A program made the translations under genes and the position numbers. The notes beneath the pieces were generated by a model. That model did no database searches, was not told the origin of the DNA, and was given only the letters and a program-made list of their open reading frames with translations. Shown piece by piece: positions 9,347-18,406 of a stretch of 42,573 nt of DNA (within the stretch, counting starts at the first letter, position 1; each line of letters begins with the position of its first letter). Origin of the DNA: DATAXV01 sp036272915 (GTDB lineage: Bacteria > Chloroflexota > Dormibacteria > Dormibacterales > Dormibacteraceae); NCBI GenBank assembly GCA_036272915.1, contig DATAXV010000150.1, positions 1 to 42,573 of the forward strand, read 5' to 3'.

Positions 9347-10777
9347 TCAGGCCGGCTCGATCTCTCCGACCGCGGCCGGCGCCGCGGTGGTGAGCATGCG
9401 CGAGGCCGGCCGGAACGCGACCCAGGCGGCGACCGCCACCGCCAGCGCCTCGAGGACGATCATGACCAGCCCGGTCCCGACCGCCGGCCGGCCGCCCAGG
9501 AGCGGCCAGAGCACCAGATCGCGGGCCGCCACCCCCTTGGCGAAGAGGTTGGGCAGCCAGCGCAGGCCCTCGAACTGACCCTGGATCAAACCCAGGTACC
9601 CGGGGTTGTGCTCGTACCGGATGACGTAGGTCAGGTTGGCGGCGAGCATCAGGTTCCAGACCGTGAAGACGGTGATCGCGCCCCACGCCCAGCGCCGGTC
9701 GAGGCGGCGGGCGAACGTGGCGAAGCCGATCGCGAAGAAGGGCGAGAGGTCGAGGAAGCGGCGGGCGCCGAAGGCGAGACCACCCCACCAGTCGGGCGCG
9801 GCACCGTCGATCCCGGTCTCGAGCAGGAAGCCGAAGAGGCAGGCGACGCGCAGCGAGCGGTCCCGGACCATGAGCATGCCGGCGACAGCGATCACGGTCA
9901 GCGGATGCCAGACGAAGAGCCCGTTCCAGCTCGAGAAGAGGACCTGCAGCGCGTGGACGGGCAGCGTCAGCGCCTGGCCCCTCGGCCGCTGCGGCAACCA
10001 GGAGCCGAAGACGGCGTGGTCGATGACCAGCTGCGGCGAGAAGACGAGAAAGGCTCCGGGCAGGACCAGGAGCAGACGCCAGCGGGCACGCCGCACGTCG
10101 AGCAGCGTGATCAGGAGGAGGAGCCCGTCCTGGAAGCGGACCAGCGCCATCAACCCGCCGAGCAGGCCCAGCGCCAGCCATACCCCGATCGAGCGGCGCT
10201 CCCTGGTCCGGTACCAGACGGTGACGAAGATGGACACCAGCAGCGCCGAGAACATGTGCGAGTAGGAGGGCTCGTAGAGGAGGTAGAAAAGGTAGGGGGT
10301 GCACAGGGCGAGCGCCGCCACCGCGACCGCCGACCTGGTCAGGCGCCAGCACAGCGCCAGGGCGAGGAGGCCGGCGAGCAGTGAGGGCAGCGTGATGGCG
10401 GCGGTGAAGGGAAGTCCGTACTGGGGCGCGCCGGAGGGCCGGAAGATCAGCGCGACCAGGTAGAAGGGCGTCGCCAGCACGGCCGTCCCCACCGGGAAGA
10501 AGTTGGCCACCAGCCCGGTCTTGGTGGGCACGTCGATCAGGCGGTGATCGGTGGGCACGCCGGCCCGGCGGGCGGCCGCGTACTCATCGCGGAAGTTGAG
10601 GTCGTGATCCACCCAGATGCTGTGCAGGTAGGCGTTGTAGCCGACACCGTCCCCCTCGACGGCGGTGCGGAAGGTGAAGGCGAGCAGCACCACCAGCGCG
10701 GAGAGGAGGAGCAGCAGCACCACCCGCCGGCGATCCCATCTCGGTGCCCGCACCTTCTCCCTTACCCCTGCCAACAT
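9347..10777 (-). CDS. Polytopic membrane protein, GT-C glycosyltransferase-like
   Basis: This 476-aa integral membrane protein has a short basic N-terminus, a first helix at about 18-37 and about ten more hydrophobic segments. The acidic motif EGDGVGYNAYL (41-51), directly after the first helix, resembles the extracytoplasmic acidic loop of GT-C enzymes that use polyprenyl-phosphate sugars. Long-range similarity is weak, so the glycosyltransferase assignment is an inference. ATG 10777 follows a purine-poor region; a GTG or TTG a little further in is possible. It is convergent with the deazaflavin-type gene and divergent from the small membrane gene at 10881. Confidence 0.75.
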   Translation of the reverse strand: MLAGVREKVRAPRWDRRRVVLLLLLSALVVLLAFTFRTAVEGDGVGYNAYLHSIWVDHDLNFRDEYAAARRAGVPTDHRLIDVPTKTGLVANFFPVGTAVLATPFYLVALIFRPSGAPQYGLPFTAAITLPSLLAGLLALALCWRLTRSAVAVAALALCTPYLFYLLYEPSYSHMFSALLVSIFVTVWYRTRERRSIGVWLALGLLGGLMALVRFQDGLLLLITLLDVRRARWRLLLVLPGAFLVFSPQLVIDHAVFGSWLPQRPRGQALTLPVHALQVLFSSWNGLFVWHPLTVIAVAGMLMVRDRSLRVACLFGFLLETGIDGAAPDWWGGLAFGARRFLDLSPFFAIGFATFARRLDRRWAWGAITVFTVWNLMLAANLTYVIRYEHNPGYLGLIQGQFEGLRWLPNLFAKGVAARDLVLWPLLGGRPAVGTGLVMIVLEALAVAVAAWVAFRPASRMLTTAAPAAVGEIEPA

Positions 10778-10827
10778 GTGGGGGAGAGTGTAGGGAACGG
10801 CCGCGACCTGCCGCTTGGCGGCAACCG

Positions 10828-10868
10828 GTTCGGCGGAGCTCAGCGTCCAGTTCGGCGGAGCTCAGCGT
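10828..10868. repeat. Two direct copies of a 19-bp sequence, 22-bp period
   Basis: GTTCGGCGGAGCTCAGCGT occurs at 10828-10846 and again at 10850-10868, separated by CCA. The start-to-start distance of 22 bp is about two helical turns. The copies lie between two divergent genes and end 12 bp before the start codon at 10881. Each copy contains the palindrome GAGCTC. They could be tandem binding sites of a regulator or a simple local duplication. Confidence 0.6.
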
Positions 10869-10880
10869 TAGGAAGGAAGG

Positions 10881-11213
10881 ATGATGAGACGTCTACTCCT
10901 GGCCGCCTCCGTGGCGGGTGCCATCGACACACTCAGCTTCGTCGTCAGCCGCCGCCGGGCGTTGCTGGCAAACCCCGGGCGCGGCGTGGGCAGCCTCGTC
11001 GGCCTCGGCCTCTGGTCGGCTCTGGCCGCCGACGCCGCCCTCACCCGGCGCAGCGGACCTCGGACCCTGGCCCTCGCCGCCGCGGTCGGCCTGGGCAGCG
11101 CCGGGCTCCTCGCCGTCCACCTCCGAGGCGGGGTCCGGAACCCGCGCATCGCGGTCGGCTCCGGGCTCGCCGCGGTGGCCCTGGCGGCGGCCGCACTGGA
11201 CGCGCGCGCTTAG
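10881..11213 (+). CDS. Small hydrophobic membrane protein, unknown function
   Basis: This 110-aa protein has four hydrophobic stretches (about 4-18, 37-54, 62-82 and 90-107) and a short RRRA loop. I do not recognise the family. GGAAGGAAGG lies directly before two consecutive ATG codons (10881 and 10884); the second gives better spacing. Its stop codon TAG is followed immediately by the ATG of the alpha/beta hydrolase, so the two are translated as a pair. It may be a membrane anchor or partner for that hydrolase, but nothing in the sequence proves this. Confidence 0.7.
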   Translation: MMRRLLLAASVAGAIDTLSFVVSRRRALLANPGRGVGSLVGLGLWSALAADAALTRRSGPRTLALAAAVGLGSAGLLAVHLRGGVRNPRIAVGSGLAAVALAAAALDARA

Positions 11214-12131
11214 ATGGCGCCACTCACGGCCAGGCGCGAGATCTCCGTCGCGGTCGACGGCTCGCACGTCCGCATCGCCTACCGGGAGACCGGCCAGGGC
11301 AGCCCCCTGCTCCTGCTCCACGGGCTCGGCGCCTCGTCGAGTGTCTGGCACCTGATCACCCCCAGCCTCTCCCGGCGCCACCGCGTGATCGCTCCCGACC
11401 TGCCCGGATCGGGTTGGTCCGAGGCGCCCCCACCGGGCTCGCTGGCCAGCGGCTGGTTCACCCGGACCATGAACGCCTTCACCCGTCAGGTCGGGGCCGA
11501 GGGCGCCTCCCTCGTCGGCCACTCCCTGGCCGGCGGTCTGTCGGTGGTGATGGCCTTGGAGGAGCCCGGGCTCTACTCCTCGCTGGCCGTGATCGCACCC
11601 GCCGGCATGGGCCGCCAGATCCCGCTCGGGCTGCGCCTCCAGGCTCTGCCCCCGGTCGGTCACGCCCTGGCCCTGATCACGCCGCTCGTGTTCCAGGCCC
11701 TGGGACCGGCGCGGCTGGAGGGTCTGATGCGACGCTTCGTGGCCAGGGACGGCGACGCCGAGGCGGTCATGCCCCTGCTGCGCGAGGCGGGCGCCACCTA
11801 CCGGAGCCGGTCGGCCGTGCGCGCCTACAACGAGGTGTTGCAGGAGACGGCGACGCTGCGCGGCCAGCGACCCGAGTACCAGGTGGCCCACCGGCTGCGC
11901 GAGCTCAGCATCCCCACGCTGGTGGTCTGGGGCGCGGTCGACAAGGTGCTCCCCATCAGCCAGGGTCGCCGTGCCTGCGGCGCCCGGGGAGGTCCCGAGC
12001 TCCGCGTCCTTCCCGGGTGCGGCCACGTCCCCCAGCTGGAGGCGCCGGACACGCTGCTCGCGATCCTCGACGAGTTCCTCGGCCGTCTGAGCCCGGAGTC
12101 GCTGTCGGCGACAGCCGTCGCCGGGACCTGA
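11214..12131 (+). CDS. Alpha/beta-hydrolase fold enzyme
   Basis: This is a 305-aa hydrolase of the epoxide-hydrolase/meta-cleavage-hydrolase/haloperoxidase type. The oxyanion-hole HGLGAS is at 36-41, the nucleophile S104 sits in GHSLAGG, the acid D243 in WGAVDKVLP and the base H271 in GCGHVPQLE, so the triad is complete. A cap region of about 90 residues lies between the nucleophile and the acid. The start abuts the stop of the small membrane gene with no gap. The substrate is unknown. It is convergent with the RNA methyltransferase, with 3 nt between the stops. Confidence 0.9.
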   Translation: MAPLTARREISVAVDGSHVRIAYRETGQGSPLLLLHGLGASSSVWHLITPSLSRRHRVIAPDLPGSGWSEAPPPGSLASGWFTRTMNAFTRQVGAEGASLVGHSLAGGLSVVMALEEPGLYSSLAVIAPAGMGRQIPLGLRLQALPPVGHALALITPLVFQALGPARLEGLMRRFVARDGDAEAVMPLLREAGATYRSRSAVRAYNEVLQETATLRGQRPEYQVAHRLRELSIPTLVVWGAVDKVLPISQGRRACGARGGPELRVLPGCGHVPQLEAPDTLLAILDEFLGRLSPESLSATAVAGT

Positions 12132-12134
12132 GGG

Positions 12135-13388
12135 TCAGGCTCCGGGCCGCACCAGCAGCGCCACCGACTCGATGTGATAGGTGTGCGGGAACATGTCGAC
12201 CAGGACCGCGCGGCGCACGCGGTAGCCGCCCTGGACGAGCAGCGCGATGTCCCGGGCATGGGTCGAGGGCTCGCAGCTGACGTAGACGATCCGGTCGGGG
12301 GAGAGCCGCAGCAGCTCGGCGATCGCGGCCGGCTCACAGCCGGCCCGCGGCGGGTCGAGCACCGCCGCCGAGTGATCGCCCAGCCTGACCTGGCGCAGCG
12401 CCTCCTCCACCTTGCCGGGCAGGAAGCGCGCGTTGCCGCGCCGGTTGATCCGCGCCGCCAGCAGGCCCAGCTGCACGGAGGAGGGGTTCTCCTCGATGGC
12501 GGTGACGGAGCGAGCGTGCCGGGCGATGGCCAGACTGATCGTGCCGATCCCGGCGTAGAGGTCGAGGATGGCCTCCTCGCCTCCCGGTTCGAGCAGGTCG
12601 AGGACGGTCTGGTACAGGACCAGCATCTGCCGGTAGTTGGTCTGGATGAAGGTGTCGCTGCGGACCCGGAAGCTGAGGTCCCAGAAGTCGAAGCTCATCG
12701 AGTCGTCGAGGAGGACCAGGTCGGGCAGCAGCTCCGACACCCTGCCGGCGAGCGCCGCGTCCTGCTCGCCCTGGCCGCGCCGCTGGTAGCGGGTTCGCCA
12801 GAGGAGCCCCCCGCCGGTCGGCTCGACGGTGAGGTGGAGGTTGACCAGGCCGCGGACGCCCTGCTCGACGGCGGCGGTGCGGAAGGCGTTGATCCCCCGC
12901 TCGATGCGCTGGTCGTGGATCGGGCACGAGCGAATGGGCAGGACCTGATGGGACCGCAACCGGTGGAAGCCCAGCTCCAGCCCCTCCTCGCCGGCCGTCG
13001 CCTCGAACTCGCCTCGGACCCGGTAACGCCAGGGATCCTCCATGCCCCGCACCGGCGTGTCCGGCGGGAGCCGGAGGCCGGCGCGCTGCCAGACCTCGGC
13101 CACCACCTGCCGCAGCAGCTCGAGCTGGTTGGCGTAGGTGGTGTGCTGCCACTGGCAGCCGCCGCAGCTGCCGAAGTGGGCGCAGGCCGGCTCGACCCGC
13201 TCCGGAGCCGGCTCCACAACCTCGCTGGCACGGGCGAACACGGCCCCACCGCGACGGCCCATGGGCTGCGTCCGGACCAGCTCACCGGGGAGGGCGTAGT
13301 GCACGAAGACGACGCGGCCCGTCTCCTCCCGAGCGATCACCGCTCCCCCGTGCGCGGGCTTCTCGGCTCGCAGAAGGAGGTCGGTCAT
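12135..13388 (-). CDS. TrmA/RumA-family RNA (uracil-5-)methyltransferase
   Basis: This 417-aa protein should methylate C5 of a uridine in rRNA (RlmD/RlmCD type) or tRNA. An N-terminal TRAM-like region (about 5-60) precedes the [4Fe-4S] ligands C69, C75, C78 and C155. The SAM-binding motif LDLYAGIGTISLAIA is at 275-289, the DPPR loop at 345-348 and the catalytic nucleophile C372 in YVSCEPSTHARD. The C-terminal HIESVALL ending is typical. ATG 13388 overlaps the stop of the PHP phosphatase gene by 4 nt (ATGA), indicating translational coupling. The target base cannot be told from sequence. Confidence 0.93.
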   Translation of the reverse strand: MTDLLLRAEKPAHGGAVIAREETGRVVFVHYALPGELVRTQPMGRRGGAVFARASEVVEPAPERVEPACAHFGSCGGCQWQHTTYANQLELLRQVVAEVWQRAGLRLPPDTPVRGMEDPWRYRVRGEFEATAGEEGLELGFHRLRSHQVLPIRSCPIHDQRIERGINAFRTAAVEQGVRGLVNLHLTVEPTGGGLLWRTRYQRRGQGEQDAALAGRVSELLPDLVLLDDSMSFDFWDLSFRVRSDTFIQTNYRQMLVLYQTVLDLLEPGGEEAILDLYAGIGTISLAIARHARSVTAIEENPSSVQLGLLAARINRRGNARFLPGKVEEALRQVRLGDHSAAVLDPPRAGCEPAAIAELLRLSPDRIVYVSCEPSTHARDIALLVQGGYRVRRAVLVDMFPHTYHIESVALLVRPGA

Positions 13389-14191
13389 CGCAGCCAGAAG
13401 CCCATGGCCTCGGTCGGCGGACGGAATCCGAGAGCCGTGATCAGCTCCTCGGCGTGGGCGAAGCCGCGGCCGATGCCGGCCGGCTCGTGGGCGTCACTGC
13501 CCAGGGAGATCGCGCGGCCGCCCTCCTCCACCCACCAGCCAAGGACCGGCTGGTTGGGACAGAGGCCGACCTCGGGGGCGGCGCCGCGGGTCGTGTTCAC
13601 CTCGAGCACGCCGTCGCGTGCGGCCAGGGCGCGCAGGACCGCCCGGTACTCCCCTTCGTAGTCGGTCTCCCGGAAGGGCACCCGGCCGTGCGGCCAGTAG
13701 CGCTTCGGGTAGTCGATGTGGGTGAGGATCTCGAACGGCGCATCGCTGCCAGCCAGGTCCAGGGACTCTCGGAAGTAGGCACGCATGAAGTCGGGGGCCT
13801 GGTCGGGCCGGAGCCGTCCGACCTGGCTGCCGTCGAGCAGCTGCCCGTCGACCTCGGCGCAGTGGGCGGAGCCCAGCCGACGCTCGAAGCCGCCGGCCTG
13901 CAGGAGATCGCGCGTCATCTCCTCATGGCGGTGCGGCTCGCCGAGCTCGATGCCGCTCATGATCCGAAGGTCGGGGAACAGGGTTCGGCAACGTTCCAGC
14001 TCGGCCAGGTAGCCGGCCAGGTTGAGGTCGCGCCGACCGCGATGCGGCGAGGGCGGGAAGTCGGCGTGCTCGGTGAAGGCGATCGCGGTCAGGCCGATCG
14101 AGAGCGCCTGACGGCAGTTGCCCTCCATGCTGCCCCGCGGGGCGTCCCAGGAGAATTGCGTATGGACATGGAAGTCGGCGGGGGCTGGCAC
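13385..14191 (-). CDS. PHP-domain phosphatase, histidinol-phosphatase-like
   Basis: This 268-aa PHP-family metallohydrolase resembles HisK-type histidinol phosphatases. Metal-binding motifs are FHVHTQFSWD (H8, H10), TEHAD (E41, H42) and the C-terminal GSDAHEP (D233, H235). Related PHP enzymes dephosphorylate histidinol phosphate, but some act on other phosphates, and no his genes are nearby. The gene overlaps the downstream RNA methyltransferase by 4 nt. No strong Shine-Dalgarno site precedes ATG 14191. The 198 bp upstream, to the next gene, hold nothing I recognise. Confidence 0.85.
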   Translation of the reverse strand: MPAPADFHVHTQFSWDAPRGSMEGNCRQALSIGLTAIAFTEHADFPPSPHRGRRDLNLAGYLAELERCRTLFPDLRIMSGIELGEPHRHEEMTRDLLQAGGFERRLGSAHCAEVDGQLLDGSQVGRLRPDQAPDFMRAYFRESLDLAGSDAPFEILTHIDYPKRYWPHGRVPFRETDYEGEYRAVLRALAARDGVLEVNTTRGAAPEVGLCPNQPVLGWWVEEGGRAISLGSDAHEPAGIGRGFAHAEELITALGFRPPTEAMGFWLR

Positions 14192-14389
14192 CTGCTTAGG
14201 TTACGGTGGCGGCCAGGCGGAGGGCGGCGGGCTCGCACCGGCAGATCCCCTCCGACCGGACCGTCACGTTCTCACCCTCCGGGAGGAGCCGGTTCCGCCC
14301 GGCCAGCGCTCACCCGCCGCCTCAGTGCCGAAGCCCAGCATCGCCCGCCCCCGCGGACAGGGGGCGGACGGTGCCCGGTACGATCCCGA

Positions 14390-14662
14390 TCAGAGCTCGA
14401 TGCCGACGTCGGACGGGGTGCGGAGCTCGAGGGCTGCCGTCTGCGGCCGGGTGGCCACGCCGTACGCGCGCCCGACCTGCCGGACCACGGTCCGGGCCAT
14501 CGCGGCGGTGTATCGCGAGCCGGTTTCGACCCCCGCGTCGATCGCGGCACGAGTGTCGCGGTGGAGCGCCCCGGCGACGACGAGGCCCATCCCGACCGGT
14601 GCCAGCGCGGGCACGATGGCGGAGATCCCGACCAGCTTGATCACGGTGCTCGTGGTTCCCAT
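14390..14662 (-). CDS. Small protein with N-terminal membrane segment, unknown
   Basis: This 90-aa protein has one hydrophobic segment (about 6-33, GISAIVPALAPVGMGLVVAGAL) followed by a soluble helical part. Codon use has strong third-position GC, as in neighbouring real genes, and the hydrophobic pattern is coherent, which favours a true gene. No family is recognised. ATG 14662 has no clear Shine-Dalgarno site. It lies on the same strand as the gat genes upstream of it and may be on their read-through transcript. Confidence 0.6.
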   Translation of the reverse strand: MGTTSTVIKLVGISAIVPALAPVGMGLVVAGALHRDTRAAIDAGVETGSRYTAAMARTVVRQVGRAYGVATRPQTAALELRTPSDVGIEL

Positions 14663-14742
14663 GACGCGGATCTTGCCACGTCATCCCGGACAATCTCTGG
14701 ACAAAGACTGGTCGTCGGGAAGTCCGCGCGGATGCCACCCGC

Positions 14743-15033
14743 CTACCGGGATCGGCCAACGCCTCCCATCTGGCGGTCCACCGCCTGCTGCATCGCCTGC
14801 TGGTCGGCGAGGTACTTCAGGTACTCGGGGCTCGCCGGCGTGAGACGGGGCTGGGCGTTCAGAGCCTGACGCCGTCGCGACGTCTGGCGGTTGTCGACGC
14901 CGCGGACCGCCGCCTCTCCCGCCTCATCCCGGACCTGCTCCAGCCCGACCTGCTTGGCCGTGGCAACCACCGCCGGGTGCGCGGCCGCGATCGCGTTCAC
15001 CGACCCGATGGAGACGATGAACTCGATGGGCAC
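14743..15033 (-). CDS. Small hypothetical protein
   Basis: This 96-aa protein has a mildly hydrophobic N-terminus (IEFIVSIGSVNAIAAAHPAVVA) and a hydrophilic C-terminal half rich in Gln and Arg (YLKYLADQQAMQQAVDRQMG). Codon bias matches the surrounding genes. It begins 61 nt after the gatB stop on the same strand, so it is probably at the tail of the gatCAB operon. I do not recognise its family or function. Confidence 0.6.
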   Translation of the reverse strand: MPIEFIVSIGSVNAIAAAHPAVVATAKQVGLEQVRDEAGEAAVRGVDNRQTSRRRQALNAQPRLTPASPEYLKYLADQQAMQQAVDRQMGGVGRSR

Positions 15034-15094
15034 AGCTCGATTCTCCCAGCGGGACGCGGACAGCGGACGGACGGCGGAAGCCGGCGAAGTCGGG

Positions 15095-16498
15095 TCAGGA
15101 TTCCTTGAGGCTGTCGCGCAGAAGCTGGCTGGCCAGCTTCATGTTGGCCCGGCCATCCGTCTTCTTCTTGACCTCGGCCAGGAGCGCGCCCAGCGCCCGC
15201 TGGTTGCCGCTCCTGAAGTCGGCGGCCGCCTGTGGGAACTCGGCGATCACGGCGCCGATGACCTCGCCCAGGGCACCCTCGTCGCTGACCTGGGCGAGCC
15301 CCTTGTCACGGACGACGTCGCCGGGGCGGCTCCCATCGCGCTGCGCCTGGGCCATGACCTCGAGCGCCTGATCGCGATTGATCGTCCCGCCGACGACGAG
15401 GTTGACCAGCTCGGCCAGGCGCGCGGCATCGAGCTCCGGCTGGTGGCTGATCATCCAGTTCGCCACCGGCTTGGCCGGAGCTCCGGCGGCGACGGTCGCC
15501 TCGAAGAGATCGGCGGTGGCGCCCTCCTGGACCAGCAGACCGGCGTCGAACTCGGTGATGCCGTGCACCTCGACCAGGCGCTTGCTGCGGACGTGAGGCA
15601 GCTCGGGCAGCGCCTCCCGGATCCCCTCCACCCAGACCGGGTCGATCGTCAGCGGAGGCAGGTCGGGCTCGGGGAAGTACCGGTAGTCGTCGGCGAACTC
15701 CTTGCGACGCTGGGAGAAGGTGCGCTGATCGGGCTCCGACCAGCCCCTCGTCTCCTGGACGATCTCGCCCCCCGACTCCAGCACCTCGATCTGGCGGTCG
15801 ATCTCGAACTCGACCGCGCGATGCAGGGATCGGAAGGAGTTGATGTTCTTGAGCTCGGTCTTCACGCCCAGCTCGACGGCACCGGCCTTCCGGACCGACA
15901 CGTTGGCCTCCGCCCGGAGCTGGCCCTTCTCCATCTCCGCCTCGGAGGCGCCGATGGCACGGAGCACGGCGCGCAGCGTCTGCGCATAGTCCCTGGCCTC
16001 GTCGGCGCTGGTCAGGTCGGGCTCGCTGACGATCTCCATCAGGGGCACGCCGGCCCGGTTGAGGTCGACCAGCGACTCCTGCGCGGTCGCCAGCGCGTCG
16101 CCGGCGTGGACCAGCTTCCCCGTGTCCTCCTCGAGGTGGACCCGGGTGATCCGGACGCGGCGGCCGGGGATGTCGACCCACCCGGTCAGGGAGAGGGGCA
16201 TGTCGTACTGGCTGATCTGGTAGCCCTTGGGCAGGTCCGGATAGAAGTAGTTCTTCCGGTCGAACTTGCTGTGCTCCGCGATCTTGCAATTGAGGGCGAG
16301 GGCGGTCCGGATGACCTGCTCGACGGCCTTGCCGTTGGCCACCGGCAGCGCTCCGGGCAGGCCCAGGCAGACCTCGCAGACGTGCGCGTTGGGCTCGGCG
16401 GCGAGGTAGTCGGAGGAGCAGGTGCAGAACATCTTCGACCGGGTGGAGAGCTGCGCGTGCACCTCCATCCCGATCACGGCCTCCCAGCCCGGCCTCAT
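15095..16498 (-). CDS. gatB: Asp/Glu-tRNA amidotransferase subunit B
   Basis: This 467-aa GatB carries the kinase/transamidase half of GatCAB, which converts misacylated Glu-tRNA(Gln) and Asp-tRNA(Asn) to Gln- and Asn-tRNA. The N-terminal GMEVHAQLSTRSKMFC block is followed by a zinc site (C25, C27, C41, C44) and the family motifs PDLPKGYQISQYD, NRAGVPLMEIVSEPD and ELKNINSFRS. A C-terminal YqeY-like tRNA-binding domain closes the protein. The start was set at 16498 (MRPGWEAV), where ATG overlaps the gatA stop (ATGA), rather than at an ORF extension further upstream. Confidence 0.97.
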   Translation of the reverse strand: MRPGWEAVIGMEVHAQLSTRSKMFCTCSSDYLAAEPNAHVCEVCLGLPGALPVANGKAVEQVIRTALALNCKIAEHSKFDRKNYFYPDLPKGYQISQYDMPLSLTGWVDIPGRRVRITRVHLEEDTGKLVHAGDALATAQESLVDLNRAGVPLMEIVSEPDLTSADEARDYAQTLRAVLRAIGASEAEMEKGQLRAEANVSVRKAGAVELGVKTELKNINSFRSLHRAVEFEIDRQIEVLESGGEIVQETRGWSEPDQRTFSQRRKEFADDYRYFPEPDLPPLTIDPVWVEGIREALPELPHVRSKRLVEVHGITEFDAGLLVQEGATADLFEATVAAGAPAKPVANWMISHQPELDAARLAELVNLVVGGTINRDQALEVMAQAQRDGSRPGDVVRDKGLAQVSDEGALGEVIGAVIAEFPQAAADFRSGNQRALGALLAEVKKKTDGRANMKLASQLLRDSLKES

Positions 16499-17964
16499 CG
16501 AGAGCCCTCCCCGGACGGCTGCGGCTGCGACACCTGCAGCGCCTCGAAGGCCCGGGCGACGCGCAACGCGCGCGCGTCCTCCCATTGGGGAGCCAGGACC
16601 TGGAGGCCGACGGGCAGATTCCAGGAGCTCCCACAGGGCAGGCTGACGCCGGGCAGCCCGGCCAGGCTGGCGGGCAGGGTCAGCACGTCGTTGAGGTACA
16701 TCTGAAGCGGATCCTCGGTCTTGGCGCCCAGCGGGAAGGCGACGCAGGGCGAGGTGGCGGAGACGATCGCGTCACAGTGCTCGAAGGCGGCGGTGAAGTC
16801 CTGCGCGATGAGCGTCCGGACCTTCTGAGCCTTCAGGTAGTAGGCGTCGTAGTAGCCGGCCGAGAGGGCGTAGGTGCCGAGCATCACGCGCCGGCGAACC
16901 TCGGGCCCGAAGCCGTGGCGGCGGGTCCGGAGGTAGGTCTCCAGCAGGTTGGTCGCCGACTCGTCCCGCATGCCATAGCGGACCGAGTCGAAGCGGGCGA
17001 GGTTGGAGGAGGCCTCGGCCGGGGCGATGATGTAGTACGCGGCGAGGCCGTAATCGGTGTGCGGCAGGCTCACCTCGACCAGCTCCGCGCCGGCCCGCTC
17101 GAGAGCGGCCAGCGCCTGCTCGACGGCGACCCGCACGCCGGTCTCCATGCCCTCGATCTCGAAGTACTCGCGGGGCACCCCGAGACGCATCCCCTCGACC
17201 CCGCCCTCGAGCTCGCCGAGCAGGTCCGCCGGCCGGTCGGCGCTGGTGGCGTCGCGGGGATCGAGGCCGGAGATGGCCTGAAGGACGTGCGCCGCGTCGG
17301 CGACCGACCGGGCGAAAGGCCCGACCTGGTCGAGGCTGGAGGCGAACGCGATCAGCCCGAACCGGCTGACCCGGCCGTAGGTCGGCTTGACCCCGACCAC
17401 GCCACAGAGCGCCGCCGGCTGGCGGATCGAGCCGCCCGTGTCGGTGCCCAGCGAGACCACGGCCTCACCCGCCCCGACGGCGGCGGCGCTGCCGCCCGAC
17501 GAGCCGCCCGGCACCCGCCTGGCGTCGACCGGGTTGCGGGTCGGCCCGTAGGACGAGTTCTCGGTCGAGCTGCCCATGGCGAACTCGTCGCAGTTGGTCA
17601 TGCCCAGGAAGACGGCGCCGGCCTCTCTCAGCCGGCGGACCACGGTGGCGTCGGTGGGCGGGCGGTACCCGCGCAGGATCTTGGAGCCGGCGGTGGTCTC
17701 CACCCCGGCCACGCAGAGGACGTCCTTGAGGGCGACCGGGATGCCGGTCAGCGCTCCGACGCCGTCCCCGGCGGCGAGCCGGCGATCGGCCTCCGCCGCC
17801 TGAGCGCGGGCCAGCTCGTCGGTCAGGCGCAGGTAGGCGTGGACCTCGGGCTCGCGGCGCTCGATGGCGGCGAGCTGATCGTCCAGCACCTCGGCCGCCG
17901 AGACCTCGCGGTCGACGAGCAGCCGGTGGAGCTGGACCAGCCCCTCCTCGTGGAGCGCGCTCAC
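16495..17964 (-). CDS. gatA: Asp/Glu-tRNA amidotransferase subunit A
   Basis: This 489-aa amidase-signature enzyme releases ammonia from glutamine or asparagine for GatB. The Ser-cisSer-Lys catalytic set is K80 (VALKD), S155 (GGSSGGS) and S179 (DTGGSIRQP). The length and the C-terminal sequence are typical. It overlaps gatC upstream and gatB downstream by 4 nt each, so the three subunits are translationally coupled in the order C-A-B. Confidence 0.97.
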   Translation of the reverse strand: MSALHEEGLVQLHRLLVDREVSAAEVLDDQLAAIERREPEVHAYLRLTDELARAQAAEADRRLAAGDGVGALTGIPVALKDVLCVAGVETTAGSKILRGYRPPTDATVVRRLREAGAVFLGMTNCDEFAMGSSTENSSYGPTRNPVDARRVPGGSSGGSAAAVGAGEAVVSLGTDTGGSIRQPAALCGVVGVKPTYGRVSRFGLIAFASSLDQVGPFARSVADAAHVLQAISGLDPRDATSADRPADLLGELEGGVEGMRLGVPREYFEIEGMETGVRVAVEQALAALERAGAELVEVSLPHTDYGLAAYYIIAPAEASSNLARFDSVRYGMRDESATNLLETYLRTRRHGFGPEVRRRVMLGTYALSAGYYDAYYLKAQKVRTLIAQDFTAAFEHCDAIVSATSPCVAFPLGAKTEDPLQMYLNDVLTLPASLAGLPGVSLPCGSSWNLPVGLQVLAPQWEDARALRVARAFEALQVSQPQPSGEGSR

Positions 17965-18257
17965 GGCTCCGGGTCCTGGATCGCCTTGACGACGAAGAAG
18001 CCGGAGCGCCGCTCGGGCGCGTTGGCCAGGGCCTGCTCCTGGGTCAGGCCGGGCTCGGGCTGGTCCTGGCGCAGCCGCGCCTCGAGCGGGACCGCCTGAG
18101 CGGTGGGCTTGATGCTGTCGGTGTCCAACTCCCCCAGCCGGCCGATGTGTTCGAGGATTCCGCTCAGCTGCTGAGCGTAGTAGTCCTCCTCCTCAGCCTC
18201 GAGGCCCAGCCGGGCGAGCATGGCCACATGGCGCACGTCTTCAGGGGTGAGACTCAC
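17961..18257 (-). CDS. gatC: Asp/Glu-tRNA amidotransferase subunit C
   Basis: This 98-aa subunit wraps around GatA and GatB and stabilises the complex. The opening MSLTPEDVRHVAMLARLGL and the central LDTDSIKPTAQAVPL are characteristic. It is the first gene of the gatCAB operon. There is no obvious Shine-Dalgarno site. A candidate -10 box ends about 7 nt upstream of the ATG, so the mRNA may start at the start codon. Confidence 0.95.
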   Translation of the reverse strand: MSLTPEDVRHVAMLARLGLEAEEEDYYAQQLSGILEHIGRLGELDTDSIKPTAQAVPLEARLRQDQPEPGLTQEQALANAPERRSGFFVVKAIQDPEP

Positions 18258-18260
18258 GCG

Positions 18261-18274
18261 CCGAGTGTACTCGG
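18261..18274 (-). promoter_or_regulatory. Inverted repeat overlapping putative gatC -10 box
   Basis: CCGAGT-GT-ACTCGG forms a 6-2-6 inverted repeat. On the minus strand it contains TACACT, a fair -10 hexamer, placed so that transcription would begin at or next to the gatC ATG (18257). No good -35 box is visible. The evidence supports a leaderless start only weakly. Confidence 0.35.
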
Positions 18275-18406
18275 CCGGGGTGGGCCGATCGTGACGCCAC
18301 GCGGAAGCTGCGCCGAGCCCCCTCGACTTGCGCCCACGATTAGGATGATGCGATCAGAAAGGCGGCGGAGACCGGCGGAGAGTATCCGGACGACCCGAAG
18401 GAGGCC

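Noticed and set aside
16585..18099. 504-aa plus-strand open frame antisense to gatA/gatC
   Set aside because: The minus strand carries intact GatA and GatC with catalytic residues; the frame is a GC-bias artefact.
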